A DNA stretch of 64,000 bases from Deltaproteobacteria bacterium (GCA_016235345.1 JACRLG010000028.1:64001-128000); one strand, 5' to 3'. Shown: positions 9,435 through 18,428, counted from the stretch's first letter. Translations and numbers: made by a program. The notes: generated by a model not told the origin, from the letters alone.

Positions 9435-10046
9435 TCACTTTTGCGCGATTATTGCGTCCAGGTCGGCCCTGTTGGTTATCACGTGGTCTATGATGCCGTA
9501 TTCCTTGGCCTCCAGGCCGCTCATGAAATAGTCGCGGTCGGTGTCCTGCTCGATCTTTTCCAGGGGCTGGCCGGTGTGGTTCACCAGTATTTCGTTCAGG
9601 GTCTGCCTCATGCGAAGGATTTCCTTGGCCTGGATGGCGATGTCCGTGGCCTGGCCCTGGAACCCGCCCATGGGCTGGTGTATGAGGATTCGGGAATTGG
9701 GCAGGCTGTAGCGCTTGCCCTTGTTTCCCGCCGTGAGGAGAATGGCCCCCATGCTGGCGGCCTGACCAATGCAGACGGTTGTAATGTTGGGCTTGATGTA
9801 GGCCATGGTGTCGTAAATGGCCATACCGGCGGTAACGCTTCCGCCGGGCGAGTTGATGTAGAAGTTGATGTCCTTGTCCGGGTCTTCGGACTCCAGGAAC
9901 AGGAGTTGGGCGATTATGAGATTGGCGACCTCGTCGTAAACCGGGGTTCCCAGAAAGATGATCCGGTCCTTAAGGAGTCGGGAATAGATGTCGTACGCCC
10001 GCTCGCCCCTGCTGGTCTGCTCCACCACCATTGGAATGAGGGTCAT
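9435..10046 (-). CDS. clpP: ATP-dependent Clp protease proteolytic subunit ClpP
   Basis: 203 residues, the usual ClpP length, from the ATG at 10046. That start has GGAGGA five bases upstream, so the longer in-frame start at 10091 is rejected. ClpP forms the tetradecameric serine protease chamber used with ClpX. The catalytic Ser is in [12 protein letters not shown], the His in [14 protein letters not shown], and the Asp follows in the DTDRDYFMS segment. The N-terminal [20 protein letters not shown] is characteristic. It lies 55 bp after tig on the same strand and is probably co-transcribed with it. Confidence 0.97.
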   Translation of the reverse strand: MTLIPMVVEQTSRGERAYDIYSRLLKDRIIFLGTPVYDEVANLIIAQLLFLESEDPDKDINFYINSPGGSVTAGMAIYDTMAYIKPNITTVCIGQAASMGAILLTAGNKGKRYSLPNSRILIHQPMGGFQGQATDIAIQAKEILRMRQTLNEILVNHTGQPLEKIEQDTDRDYFMSGLEAKEYGIIDHVITNRADLDAIIAQK

Positions 10047-10101
10047 GTCTCCTCCGATCCGAAAAAGGTTTTGATGCCGATAAACCGCCAAACCATCAGG
10101 A

Positions 10102-11421
10102 CTAAGAAGCAGTTGCCTCTTCGAGAACCGGCTCTACCTCTTCAATGGTTGCGCCTGCTCTCAACTGCTTTAGGACCTCTTTTTGCAAAAGGGTGTGTAC
10201 GAAGGCTTCCAGGCGGTCCTGGTCGCCCTGGTAGAAGGCCTTGATGCGGTCTGCGGGAAGGTTCAGGCTCTTGGCCATGTCGTCGAAGGCCGCGTCAATC
10301 TCGCCGTCCGGGAGGGTCGTCCCAAGCTGTTCGATGAGATGATCCAGCACGATGTAGCGCCTCACCTGCCTCTCGGCGGTCTCCATGTACCGGGCCGCCA
10401 GCATCTCCCTGGTGATTCCGAGGTCGGAGAGCTTCACCTCCTTGTGCTCCAGGGTCTTCTCGTAATCCTCAACCATAAGGTCCATCTCGCGTTGGACTAG
10501 GCATTCGGGGGTCTCGAAGGGGGTGCGGTCAAGAAGGGCCTGGTAGATCTGCTCGTCCAGCTCCTGCTCGCGGCGCTTGTCGTAACCGTCCTGAAGGTTC
10601 TTGCGGATGATGTCCCTGAGATCGCCGATGGTTCCGAAGGGCCCCAGGGTTTTTGCGAACTCGTCATCGGCTTCGGGAAGGATCTCCTTCCTGATGTCTT
10701 TGACGGTGATGGAAAACTCGACTGTTTTTCCGGCCATTTCCTGGTTGAAATAGTCCTCCGGGAAAGACACGGGGAATACCCTGGTTTCGCCCTTCTTCAT
10801 GCCGGTGACGCCTGCCTCGAAGTCCTTCACCACCTTGCCCGCGCCGATCTGGAGGCTGAAGTTGTCGGTTTTGGCGAAGTTGGGATCATTCGCGTGCTCG
10901 CCCACGCCCTCGTAGCAGATGAGGACGAAATCATCGTGCTGGGCCGCCCTGTCCTCTTCCAGGGGAATGAGCTTACTCATGTTCTTGCGGAGCATCTCGA
11001 TCTGGATTTCGATTTCCTTATCGGTGGCCACGTAGTTGGTCTTTTTCAGGCTAAGGCCGGAAACGTCTATGGTCTCGATGGGCGGAAGGGTTTCCAGGTC
11101 GGCGGCGTAGTCGTAGGACTTGCCCTGTTCAAACACGGGCGGGTCCACGTGGGGGCGGCCCACGACCTTCAGCTTGGTCTCGGTGATGGCTGCGGGCAGG
11201 CTGTCGCCGATGATGGCCTGGGTCACCTCGTCCTTGATCTCTTCCTTGTACATTCTCTCGATGACCGAACGGGGGGCCTTGCCGGGACGGAAGCCCTTGA
11301 TTTTCGACTTCTTGGATATGGCGGAGATAACCTTTTCCAGCTTTTCCGTAACGGTTTCGGCGGGAACCGAAACGTGAAGAATCTTTTTGACGGTGCTTAC
11401 ATCGGTGACGGTTACTTGCAT
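10102..11421 (-). CDS. tig: Trigger factor
   Basis: 439 residues from the ATG at 11421 (AAGGGA upstream). A more distal in-frame ATG at 11469 would add 16 residues. Trigger factor is the ribosome-associated chaperone and prolyl isomerase. The N-terminal ribosome-binding domain has the signature [17 protein letters not shown] (about residues 42-58), the FKBP-like domain spans about 150-240, and the C-terminal chaperone arms follow. Order tig-clpP-clpX-lon is the classical quality-control cluster. A tRNA-Leu gene on the same strand lies about 135 bp upstream. Confidence 0.96.
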   Translation of the reverse strand: MQVTVTDVSTVKKILHVSVPAETVTEKLEKVISAISKKSKIKGFRPGKAPRSVIERMYKEEIKDEVTQAIIGDSLPAAITETKLKVVGRPHVDPPVFEQGKSYDYAADLETLPPIETIDVSGLSLKKTNYVATDKEIEIQIEMLRKNMSKLIPLEEDRAAQHDDFVLICYEGVGEHANDPNFAKTDNFSLQIGAGKVVKDFEAGVTGMKKGETRVFPVSFPEDYFNQEMAGKTVEFSITVKDIRKEILPEADDEFAKTLGPFGTIGDLRDIIRKNLQDGYDKRREQELDEQIYQALLDRTPFETPECLVQREMDLMVEDYEKTLEHKEVKLSDLGITREMLAARYMETAERQVRRYIVLDHLIEQLGTTLPDGEIDAAFDDMAKSLNLPADRIKAFYQGDQDRLEAFVHTLLQKEVLKQLRAGATIEEVEPVLEEATAS

Positions 11422-11556
11422 TGTTGAAAAATCCCTTTCTTGGCCTTTTACGGCTTGATTTTGAGGCATAAATCAGCTTCGGCGAAAAAACCGCCGGTGG
11501 TTTCCGTGGGGAAAAAACCCGCAAGCTTTATGGGCTATTGCCCGGAGCGCCATGAA

Positions 11557-11637
11557 TGCGAGAGAGGAGACTCGAACTCCTACTCCTTACGGAACTGGAT
11601 CCTAAGTCCAGCGCGTCTGCCATTCCGCCACTCTCGC
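11557..11637 (-). tRNA. tRNA-Leu (anticodon UAG)
   Basis: Read on the minus strand: acceptor GCGAGAG (11631-11637) pairs with CTCTCGC (11558-11564), discriminator A at 11557. The anticodon stem CUGGA/UCCAG encloses CUUAGGA, giving anticodon UAG. A T-arm with UUCGAGU and an extra variable arm are typical of class II leucine tRNA. CCA is not encoded. At 81 nt it is slightly short for a tRNA-Leu, because of a small variable arm. Confidence 0.92.
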
Positions 11638-11805
11638 GCGCTTACGGCAATATAATAACGGTAAGGCCGTTTCGCCAGCCCCAAGCGGGCTTTTCGGCTT
11701 AAACGATATTAACTAATAGGCGGCCTGTAGGCTGTCAAGGACAATCTGGGGACAGGAAGACTACGATAAGGGAGGATGCGTGTGAAGGTCGGAGGCGGGC
11801 GGCGG

Positions 11806-13167
11806 TCAGTCGGGCCGGACCAGCCCCAGCCGCTTCATGCGGTAGCGCAGGACCCGCTCGGAGATGCCCAGTTCGCGCGCGGCCTGGGTCTGGACGTGCC
11901 CGGTCTTTTCCAGGGCGGATATGATGAGGCGCTTTTCAGCCTCGGCCAGAACGGCGTCCAGCCCGGCGCTTTCCGTGGAAAGCCCCTCGCAGGACTGGTT
12001 GGCCCCGTGAAGGAGGTAGCCCGGCAGGTCCTCCGAGGAAAGGTTTTCAGTGCGGCACAGCACCACGGCGTTTTCCACGAGGTTGGAAAGCTCCCTCACG
12101 TTTCCCGGAAAGGGGTGCCTTATGGCCGCGTCGTAAAAATCCTTGGTTATTCCCTTTATGGTCTTCTTGTGTTGATCGGCGAACTTTTTAACGAAATGGC
12201 GCAACAGGGCCGGGATATCCGCCACCCGGTCACGCAGGGGCGGCAGGGATACGGTGACCACGGCGAGCCTGTAATAGAGGTCCTCCCTGAAACTGCCGTC
12301 GGCCAGGGCACGCACAAGGTCCCGGTTCGTTGCCGCCACCAAGCGCACGTCCGCCTTCTGGACGGCGTTTCCCCCCAGCCTCTCGAAGGTCCTTTCCTGG
12401 AGAAAGCGCAAAAGCTTTACCTGGACCGAGGGAGGCAGGTCCCCCACCTCGTCCAGAAACAGGGTGCCCCCGCCCGCCGCCTCCACCTTGCCGGTTCTGC
12501 GCCCAACGGCCCCGGTGAAGGCCCCCTTTTCATGGCCGAAGAGTTCGCTTTCCAGGAGGGTTTCGGGAAGAGCCGCGCAGTTTAAAGCCACAAACGGCCC
12601 CTTTGACCTGGCGCTTCCGGCGTGAATGGCGCGGGCCACAAGCTCCTTGCCGGTTCCCGATTCGCCCAGCACCAGGACCGTTGCCTCTGTGGCCGCCACA
12701 CGGTTGATCTTGTCGTAAACCTCGCGCATGGGCAGGCTGTCGCCCACCATCTCAGGCGCGCCGCCTTCCCGGAGGCGGCTTTTGAGGTCCTGGTTTTCCC
12801 GTACCAGGCGACGAATTTTTTCGGATTTTTCCAGGAGCACCAGCAGATGCTCCAGGTCCACGGGCTTGGTGAGATAGTCGAAGGCCCCGGCCTTCATGGC
12901 GCTCACCGCGTCGGTTACGGACGAATAGGCGGTTATGAGGATGACGTGGAGTTCAGGATCGACCGCAAGGGCCTTCATGGCAAGCTCCAGGCCCGTCATG
13001 CCCGGCATCCTGTGATCGGTAAGGAGGCAGTCGCAGCCGTCCTCCACAAGGGTCTTTAAGGCGGAAACTCCGTCTGCGAAGCCACGGGCCTCGTAGCCGT
13101 GCTCGGAAAGGGCCTCCACAAGCATTTCTCTCTGGACAGGCTCGTCGTCTGCAACAAAAATGCGCAT
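11806..13167 (-). CDS. NtrC-family sigma-54 response regulator, ZraR-like
   Basis: A 453-residue three-domain regulator. The receiver occupies residues 1-115 with acidic pocket ADDE, phospho-acceptor Asp51 in LLTDHRMPG and Lys in YLTKPV. The central AAA+ domain has Walker A GESGTGKE, the sigma-54 contact loop GAFTGA (in ELFGHEKGAFTGAV) and Walker B LFLDEVGD. The C-terminal Fis-type helix-turn-helix is QTQAARELGISERVLRYRMK. It activates sigma-54 promoters after phosphorylation. It follows the histidine kinase by 72 bp, and both follow the zraP-like gene, whose promoter is sigma-54 type with two palindromes upstream; autoregulation of the operon is inferred. ZraR is the best analogy, but the inducing metal or stress is not shown. 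Confidence 0.85.
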   Translation of the reverse strand: MRIFVADDEPVQREMLVEALSEHGYEARGFADGVSALKTLVEDGCDCLLTDHRMPGMTGLELAMKALAVDPELHVILITAYSSVTDAVSAMKAGAFDYLTKPVDLEHLLVLLEKSEKIRRLVRENQDLKSRLREGGAPEMVGDSLPMREVYDKINRVAATEATVLVLGESGTGKELVARAIHAGSARSKGPFVALNCAALPETLLESELFGHEKGAFTGAVGRRTGKVEAAGGGTLFLDEVGDLPPSVQVKLLRFLQERTFERLGGNAVQKADVRLVAATNRDLVRALADGSFREDLYYRLAVVTVSLPPLRDRVADIPALLRHFVKKFADQHKKTIKGITKDFYDAAIRHPFPGNVRELSNLVENAVVLCRTENLSSEDLPGYLLHGANQSCEGLSTESAGLDAVLAEAEKRLIISALEKTGHVQTQAARELGISERVLRYRMKRLGLVRPD

Positions 13168-13239
13168 GGTGCTCCTTGGGCGGGAAAGTGGCCTATATCG
13201 ATCAGCCCTTATAGGGACGAAAAAAAATCGCTGGAAGTG

Positions 13240-14967
13240 TCAGGCAAGGGGAATGCGTATGGTGGACACGGCTCCGGCCGACTGTTCCCTGTTGGCCAGG
13301 GAAAGCGTTCCTCCGTGCTCGCGCACCGAGGCCAGGGCCGTGGCGAGTCCCAGCCCGCTGCCCCTGACCTTTGTTGTATAGAACGGTTCAAAGGCCCTGT
13401 CCAGGGCTTCTGCGGTGAATCCGGGCCCGGAATCGGTAACGGTCATTAAAAGCACGCCTTCGGAAGACGACACCGAAACAGATACCGAGCCGCCCTCGTT
13501 GGAGGCGTCAACTGCGTTTTTCACCAGGTTGGCCAGGGCGCGGAAAACCTTTTCCTGGTCCAGGCGAGCCATGATGGGCGAGGCAGGCCTTTCCACGGCA
13601 AGCACCACGTTTTTCTGGGCCGCCTCCTCCCTGTAAAGGGCGGCCACCCTTTCCACCAGGTCGGCGGCGTCGGTTTCGGAAAGGCTCAGGCGGGGGGCGC
13701 GGGCGAGGTTCAGAAATTCCTCCACTATGCCGTTCAACCTGCCTATTTCGCTTCTTATGACCCCTGAAAGCCGCCTGAAGCGCTCCTGGTGAGCGGGCTC
13801 CACCGCCACCTCCCTTGAGAGCCTGCCCACCGTGAGGGAAATGGCGTTCAAGGGGTTTCGCACCTCGTGAGCCACCTGGGCCGCCATCTGGCCGAGGGAG
13901 GCTAGGTGCCTTGTGCGGCGCACGTCCTCCTCCAGGAGCCTCACTTTTCTTTCGTTTCTGCGCTGAAGGTGGAAAATGGCGAAAAGCCCGGCTGCACCCA
14001 TGAAAAGGGCGGCCCCGGCAAAGGAGAGAATGTTTATGCGGGCCTGGTTCAAAAGCTCTTCGGTGGAGCGGGTGGAAAGCGCCACCACCAGCGTGGCCTG
14101 GGCTCCGGAATCTATCTTCATTTTTCTGAACCGCACGAGGCTTTCCCTGGCCCCGTCGGCGTCCGGCCTGAAAATGCGCCCCACCCGCGAGCGGTCCGAG
14201 TGGGCGAGTATCCTGTTGTCCGGGCCAAGAAGGGCCACGAAGGCGATTTTAGGCGATAGGGTGAGGGTGGAAAAGAGCCTGCCCACGTCGTGGCGTCCCA
14301 TTCTGGCCGGCCTGGGCCTTCCCCTTAAAAGAATGACTCCGCCGTCCTTTCTCCTGACGGCCACGGCGGCCACCGGAGGCCCGCCGCAAAAGGGCTGGAG
14401 GGCCTGGGAAACGACCATTTCGCGCATCCCGCTTCTTATGAAGGCCGAAAGCCTCGGCTCCGTTTTTTCGATTTCGCCGGGCTCGCAGTTTTCCTGCTGA
14501 CTTGGGTGACGGGGGCGAATTGATCCCGGACCTGCAAAAAGGGCGGGACCGGAACCGGATGCCCCTTCGTTATCTGCGAAAGGTTCCGGTCCCGGCAGGG
14601 GGGGGGGCGAAAGGCGGGACAAAAGCAGGTTTGACTGCGGGTCATAAATGAGGCCGGCTTCCAATCCACGCTCCGAAACGATCCTTGACAGGAAAAATCC
14701 GTCCTTGTCGGGATCGCCGGAAAGACTCAGATCAATCTCCCTTGCTAAGTGTTTCAATCCTTCAAGATAAAGCGCCTGTTGAAAACCGAAGGAAGCCAGG
14801 CTGAATACGGTGCTGCCCGCGATGCTCTCAGTTAGGGTGTCGGCCTCGTTCTCCAGGGCCGTTCTGGCGGTGTCCACCGTCTGCCGCCAAAGCACCAGGC
14901 TCACGCCGGATACCAGGAACCATAGAAGGACCAGGCTCAAGGCCAGATAGGGCACCGATTTTTTCAC
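13240..14967 (-). CDS. Membrane sensor histidine kinase, ZraS-like
   Basis: 575 residues. A first transmembrane helix at about 9-28 and a second at about 315-335 (LSFAGAALFMGAAGLFAIF) frame a large periplasmic sensor region with several Cys residues (QENCEPGE, LQPFCGGPP). The DHp helix has the phospho-acceptor His in VAHEVRNPLNAISL. The ATPase domain shows NLVKNAVDAS (N box), VTDSGPGF (G1) and GSGLGLATAL (G2). The layout is that of ZraS/AtoS-type kinases that pair with NtrC-family regulators. It lies between the zraP-like gene (72 bp upstream of the start) and its regulator on the same strand. Signal identity is inferred from the neighbour, not seen. Confidence 0.85.
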   Translation of the reverse strand: MKKSVPYLALSLVLLWFLVSGVSLVLWRQTVDTARTALENEADTLTESIAGSTVFSLASFGFQQALYLEGLKHLAREIDLSLSGDPDKDGFFLSRIVSERGLEAGLIYDPQSNLLLSRLSPPPLPGPEPFADNEGASGSGPALFAGPGSIRPRHPSQQENCEPGEIEKTEPRLSAFIRSGMREMVVSQALQPFCGGPPVAAVAVRRKDGGVILLRGRPRPARMGRHDVGRLFSTLTLSPKIAFVALLGPDNRILAHSDRSRVGRIFRPDADGARESLVRFRKMKIDSGAQATLVVALSTRSTEELLNQARINILSFAGAALFMGAAGLFAIFHLQRRNERKVRLLEEDVRRTRHLASLGQMAAQVAHEVRNPLNAISLTVGRLSREVAVEPAHQERFRRLSGVIRSEIGRLNGIVEEFLNLARAPRLSLSETDAADLVERVAALYREEAAQKNVVLAVERPASPIMARLDQEKVFRALANLVKNAVDASNEGGSVSVSVSSSEGVLLMTVTDSGPGFTAEALDRAFEPFYTTKVRGSGLGLATALASVREHGGTLSLANREQSAGAVSTIRIPLA

Positions 14968-15039
14968 GGTTGATTCATCCGATTGAAGGTCCGGGTGATT
15001 GGATAAACATCACCCGGACCCGTTGGGTGGAAAACCTGC

Positions 15040-15549
15040 TTACCGGGAGCAGGGTCCGCGACCGCCGCCCCTCATTCCGCCCTGGCCGCCGCAACCGCCG
15101 CCGTCACCGGGGCCGAAAGCTGCACCGCATCCGGGGCCGGGGCCGAAGCCATTGGCGAAGAAGTCGGGAAACAGGTTACGCATTTTCAGGCGATGGGCAA
15201 GCACTTTCTGGTCCATCTGGCCCCTTAGGTCCGAAAGCTCCCTCTGGACCGCCACGGCTTTTTTCTCGTCGGGCTTGTCTGCCCTAAGCTCCCGGCCAAG
15301 CTCCCATTCCTTGTCCTCGATGCGGTAGCGAAGGTCCTTGGTTTCCTTGAGAAAGGCGGCCCTTTCGGCCTCAAGTTTCTCCATGTCCTTTTCGCTCAGG
15401 TCAGCCACAGGCCCCGGATGACCCGGATGGCCCTGGCCATACCCCGGACCGCCCTGCTGGCCGCCCCGGAATGCAAAGGCGTCCGAAAGGGTCAGGATGG
15501 GCAGGGTAAGGACCGCGACAGCCAGCACTACAAATGCGGCTTTTTTCAT
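15040..15549 (-). CDS. ZraP/Spy-like periplasmic metal- and stress-responsive chaperone
   Basis: 169 residues from the ATG at 15549, which has GGAGGAAG upstream. The longer in-frame start at 15711 would place the signal peptide internally and is rejected. The signal peptide is MKKAAFVVLAVAVLTLPILT followed by LSDAFA. The mature protein has a helical segment rich in Glu/Lys/Arg (ERAAFLKETKDLRYRIEDKE and EKKAVAVQRELSDLRGQMDQ) like the ZraP/CpxP/Spy family. The C-terminal tail is Gly-rich with three Cys (about residues 135-168). In Enterobacteria ZraP is a zinc-binding periplasmic chaperone that tunes ZraSR. Here the linked kinase and regulator follow on the same strand. The His-rich ends of enterobacterial ZraP are weak or absent. 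Confidence 0.75.
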   Translation of the reverse strand: MKKAAFVVLAVAVLTLPILTLSDAFAFRGGQQGGPGYGQGHPGHPGPVADLSEKDMEKLEAERAAFLKETKDLRYRIEDKEWELGRELRADKPDEKKAVAVQRELSDLRGQMDQKVLAHRLKMRNLFPDFFANGFGPGPGCGAAFGPGDGGGCGGQGGMRGGGRGPCSR

Positions 15550-15609
15550 TTTGGCTTCCTCCGGTTGATTTTTTTTGTTCGCCGCTTTCGGCGTTTGTTC
15601 TGATATGAT

Positions 15610-15625
15610 AGCAAGCGGCGTGCCA
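15610..15625 (-). promoter_or_regulatory. Sigma-54 promoter of the zraP-like operon
   Basis: Minus-strand TGGCAC-N5-TTGCT, a full match to the -24/-12 consensus, with invariant GG and GC. It would start transcription near 15599, about 50 bases before the ATG at 15549. The NtrC-family regulator is encoded in the same operon. Confidence 0.9.
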
Positions 15626-15702
15626 AAACCGGAAATTTTTCCGCAACATGCGGACATCAAAAGATATATGAGCATCGGACGCTGGACTCCGCCAGGCGGC
15701 GT

Positions 15703-15722
15703 CCTCGACAAAATTGTCGAGG
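15703..15722. promoter_or_regulatory. Palindromic upstream activator site 1
   Basis: CCTCGACAA-AA-TTGTCGAGG, a perfect 9+2+9 inverted repeat about 80 bp upstream of the -24 element. This is the spacing and symmetry expected of a Fis-type dimer (enhancer) site. It is followed by TTTTG, so a terminator is possible, but a second related site at 15784-15801 argues for protein binding. Confidence 0.7.
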
Positions 15723-15783
15723 CTTTTGCCGTTTTATACGTCTAATCAGCCTGTTGTGCAATCATGATGGTTGCGTGAAGGTG

Positions 15784-15801
15784 CCGACCATTTTGTCGAA
15801 C
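15784..15801. promoter_or_regulatory. Palindromic upstream activator site 2
   Basis: On the minus strand TTCGACAAAATGGTCGG, matching the core TCGACAAAATnGTCG of site 1, about 80 bp further upstream. Centre-to-centre distance is close to 80 bp. Confidence 0.65.
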
Positions 15802-15928
15802 CGGATTCGCGCACGAAAACCAGCATCCCAACGGACACCGGCTTATCCCTGCAGGCTGCAAGCCGCCCAAGCCTGTTCAATCCCGCTATGATTTGCTGAT
15901 GGACACATTCTAAAAATTTTATGCTATA

Positions 15929-15957
15929 TTGACAGGAAATTAATAGGATATTATATT
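15929..15957 (+). promoter_or_regulatory. Sigma-70 promoter of cooS
   Basis: TTGACA (15929-15934), 17-bp spacer, TATATT (15952-15957), in a local AT-rich stretch. The predicted leader to the cooS ATG is about 115 bases. The 15550-16080 gap therefore holds two divergent control regions: this one and the sigma-54 region. Confidence 0.7.
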
Positions 15958-16080
15958 TGCAAACAGGAATTAGTATCATCAACACCTTCCGATTTACCCA
16001 CTGCCCCTTCCGCAGCCGGAAACACAAGGTTGAACGGGGGCGCTTCACCAACTCAATCCCTGAAGGGAGAAAAGCGACCC

Positions 16081-18075
16081 ATGACGATAGAAAAACCCGT
16101 AAAGGCCTCTATTGCGGAAAAACCTGACAAGAAGGAAGCGGACCTGGCGGACTGCACCATCTGCGAAGCCACCAGGCAGATGCTTGTAAAGGCCAGGAAG
16201 GACGGCGTGGAAACAGCCTTCGACCGGGCGGCCAGCATGAAGCCCTGCCCAATCGGAGCCGAGTCGGCCTGCTGCAAGCACTGCTCCATGGGCCCCTGCC
16301 GCTTGAACTCCAAGGACCCCTACGGCAAGGTTGGCGTTTGCGGGGCGTCCATCGACACCATCCAGGCCCGCAACTTCGGTCGCATGGTGGCCGTGGGCTC
16401 GGCCTGCCACACCGGCCACGGCATGAGCATGTTGTCGCTCTTCCGGGACGTAGTCAACGGCAAGATCGACGACTACGCCATAAAGGACCACTTAAAGCTC
16501 GAGGAAGTCGCCCAGTCCCTTGGCATTCCCATCGAGGGCAGGACCGAGAAGGAAATCGCCCTCAATCTTTGCGACGAGCTGGAAAAAACCTACACCCAGC
16601 TTGAAGGCGAAATTCCCTTCATGAAGCGCGTTCCCGAACGCACCCTGGAAACCTGGCGCAAGCTGGGCATAGTTCCGCGCGGGGCCATGCGGGAGATCAT
16701 GGAAATGGTGGACCGCACCCACATAGGCATGGACCAGGAGTACGGCAACCTCACCAAGCAGGCGTTCCGCACGGCCATTTCGGACGGCTGGGGCGGAAGC
16801 ATGGTCTCCACCGAAATCTCCGACATCCTTTTCGGGACCCCCGCACCGGTCCTGGCCGACGTCAACATGGGCGTGTTGAAGGCCGATCACGTGAACGTCA
16901 TCATTCACGGCCACGAGCCCAACCTTTTCGACTCCATGATCGCCTCCGTGAACGACCCCATTTTTATCGAGGCGGCGCATAAGGCCGGGGCCAAGGGCAT
17001 CAACCTCGTGGGCATGTGCTGCTCCGGCGCGGAAATGCTCGGAAGGCGCGGCATTCCCCACGCCGGCAACTTCATGAGCACCGAGGCGGTCCTCGTCACC
17101 GGCGCGGTGGACGCAATGGCGGTGGACGTTCAGTGCATCAAGCAGGGCCTTGTGAAGGTAGCCGACTGCTACGGCACCAAATTCTTCACCACCAACCCCA
17201 GGTGCCGCCTTGAGGGCGCGAACCACATGGAATTCATCGAGCACGAGCCCAGAAAATGCACCGATGAAATCGTGATCCAGGCCATCACCCGTTTCAAGGA
17301 CCGGCCCGCAGTGGTGGAAATTCCCAAGATCAAAAACGCGGGCGTTCACGGGTTCTCGTACGAGTACGTCAATTACATGCTGGGCGGCTCCTTCCGGGGC
17401 TCCTACACCCCCTTGAACGACAACATCATAAACGGCCGTATAAGAGGCGTCGCCGGAGTCGTGGGCTGCACCAACCCCCGCGTGAAGCAGGACTGGGTCC
17501 ACGTGGAGCTGGTGAAGGAGCTCATCAAGAACGACGTCCTGGTGCTTCAGACCGGCTGCTCCCAGATCGCCCTGGCCAAGGCCGGGCTCATGACCCCGGA
17601 AGCCGCGCACCTCGCGGGCAAGGGCCTGGCGGAAGTCTGCGAAACGGTGGGAATGCCGCCGATTTTAGGCCTCGGCTCCTGCGTGGACAACACCCGCATA
17701 CTCATAGCGGCTTCAGAGATGGTGAAGACCGGCGGGCTCGGAAACTGCCTCCAAGACCTTCCCGTTGCGGGCGCGGCCCCTGAATGGATGAGCGAAAAGG
17801 CGGTGGCCATAGGCCACTACTTCGTGGCTTCGGGCGTTTACACGGTGTTCGGGGTCAGCTTCCCCATCGTGAAGAACACCAAGTTCTACAAGCACCTGAC
17901 CGAGGATGTAGAAACCATGGGCCTCGGCAAGTGGGACTTCACAGCAGACCCCTATGAAATGGCGAGGCTCATGATCGCCCACATAGACAAGAAGAGGAAG
18001 GCCTTGGGCATCGACAAGAGCCGGGAGCGGGTACTCATGGATATGGCGGCGCGCCAAAAACTCGACGCAGCCTGA
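16081..18075 (+). CDS. cooS: Anaerobic Ni-containing carbon monoxide dehydrogenase, catalytic subunit
   Basis: A 664-residue monofunctional CODH that interconverts CO and CO2 at an Ni-Fe-S C-cluster, probably in the cytoplasm. The N-terminal cysteines of the B and D clusters are in SACCKHCSMGPCRL and VGVCGAS. The C-cluster region has NVIIHGHEPN (His), LVGMCCSGAEML, VDVQCIKQG, VVGCTNPR, LQTGCSQIALAKAG and GLGSCVDNTR. The ATG at 16081 follows GGGAGAAAAG; an upstream TTG at 16030 is less likely. No cooC maturation gene, cooF ferredoxin or acetyl-CoA synthase subunit lies nearby, so electron partner and maturation are encoded elsewhere. A repeat copy starts two bases beyond the stop. Confidence 0.96.
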   Translation: MTIEKPVKASIAEKPDKKEADLADCTICEATRQMLVKARKDGVETAFDRAASMKPCPIGAESACCKHCSMGPCRLNSKDPYGKVGVCGASIDTIQARNFGRMVAVGSACHTGHGMSMLSLFRDVVNGKIDDYAIKDHLKLEEVAQSLGIPIEGRTEKEIALNLCDELEKTYTQLEGEIPFMKRVPERTLETWRKLGIVPRGAMREIMEMVDRTHIGMDQEYGNLTKQAFRTAISDGWGGSMVSTEISDILFGTPAPVLADVNMGVLKADHVNVIIHGHEPNLFDSMIASVNDPIFIEAAHKAGAKGINLVGMCCSGAEMLGRRGIPHAGNFMSTEAVLVTGAVDAMAVDVQCIKQGLVKVADCYGTKFFTTNPRCRLEGANHMEFIEHEPRKCTDEIVIQAITRFKDRPAVVEIPKIKNAGVHGFSYEYVNYMLGGSFRGSYTPLNDNIINGRIRGVAGVVGCTNPRVKQDWVHVELVKELIKNDVLVLQTGCSQIALAKAGLMTPEAAHLAGKGLAEVCETVGMPPILGLGSCVDNTRILIAASEMVKTGGLGNCLQDLPVAGAAPEWMSEKAVAIGHYFVASGVYTVFGVSFPIVKNTKFYKHLTEDVETMGLGKWDFTADPYEMARLMIAHIDKKRKALGIDKSRERVLMDMAARQKLDAA

Positions 18076-18077
18076 CA

Positions 18078-18198
18078 GGCTGTCCCAAAACGCGAACTGC
18101 GGCGTCAGATTTCGCCGGGCGGGTCGTTACGTACCCAAAAGTACGCGGCCTCCCCGCCCGGCTTCATCTTCCTTGCATTTCATCGTTTTGGATCAGCC
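18078..18198 (-). repeat. Stop-adjacent intergenic repeat, copy E
   Basis: The gene-facing end GGCTGTCCCAAAACGCG starts two bases after the cooS TGA. Its internal arms are GC-rich, GCCGGGCGGG (18114-18123) and CCCGCCCGGC (18153-18162), fully complementary although unrelated in sequence to the arms of copies C, D, G and I. GTAC boxes are retained in the loop. Confidence 0.9.
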
Positions 18199-18233
18199 TG
18201 TCGCGTCACAGAATACCTGTCGCAAGGCAAGGC

Positions 18234-18304
18234 TTTCCTGGTAGCGCGGGCATCCTTCCCGCATTAAAGGCAAAAGCGGGCGGGACGCCCGCGCTCCCAG
18301 GAAA
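18234..18304. repeat. Large imperfect inverted repeat (REP-like hairpin)
   Basis: TTTCCTGG and AGCGCGGGC (18234-18251) pair with GCCCGCGCT and CCAGGAAA (18287-18304), with an inner CCCGC/GCGGG hairpin. The GCGCGGGC...GCCCGCGC pattern resembles extragenic palindromes widespread in bacteria. This is the only copy in the window. Confidence 0.7.
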
Positions 18305-18360
18305 AAATTTTCTTCGACTATTCTCGTTCAATCTGAAAATTTTTTAGGGGCACATTTTTA

Positions 18361-18406
18361 CAGCCCTGAGGGGATTCCGCATGGAACCCTCTCAGGGCTT
18401 TTATTT
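18361..18406 (+). terminator. Terminator in the cooS-cydA interval
   Basis: AGCCCTGAG (18362-18370) pairs with CTCAGGGCT (18391-18399), followed by TTTATTTT. It is the first U-tract terminator after cooS, beyond the repeat and the REP-like hairpin. Confidence 0.75.
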
Positions 18407-18428
18407 TGAAGGGGTTGCCAAAGAACAG

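Noticed and set aside
15733-15760. Possible further end of the dispersed repeat (TTTTATACGTCTAATCAGCCTG).
   Set aside because: Only the terminal bases resemble the repeat; there is no second end or internal hairpin.
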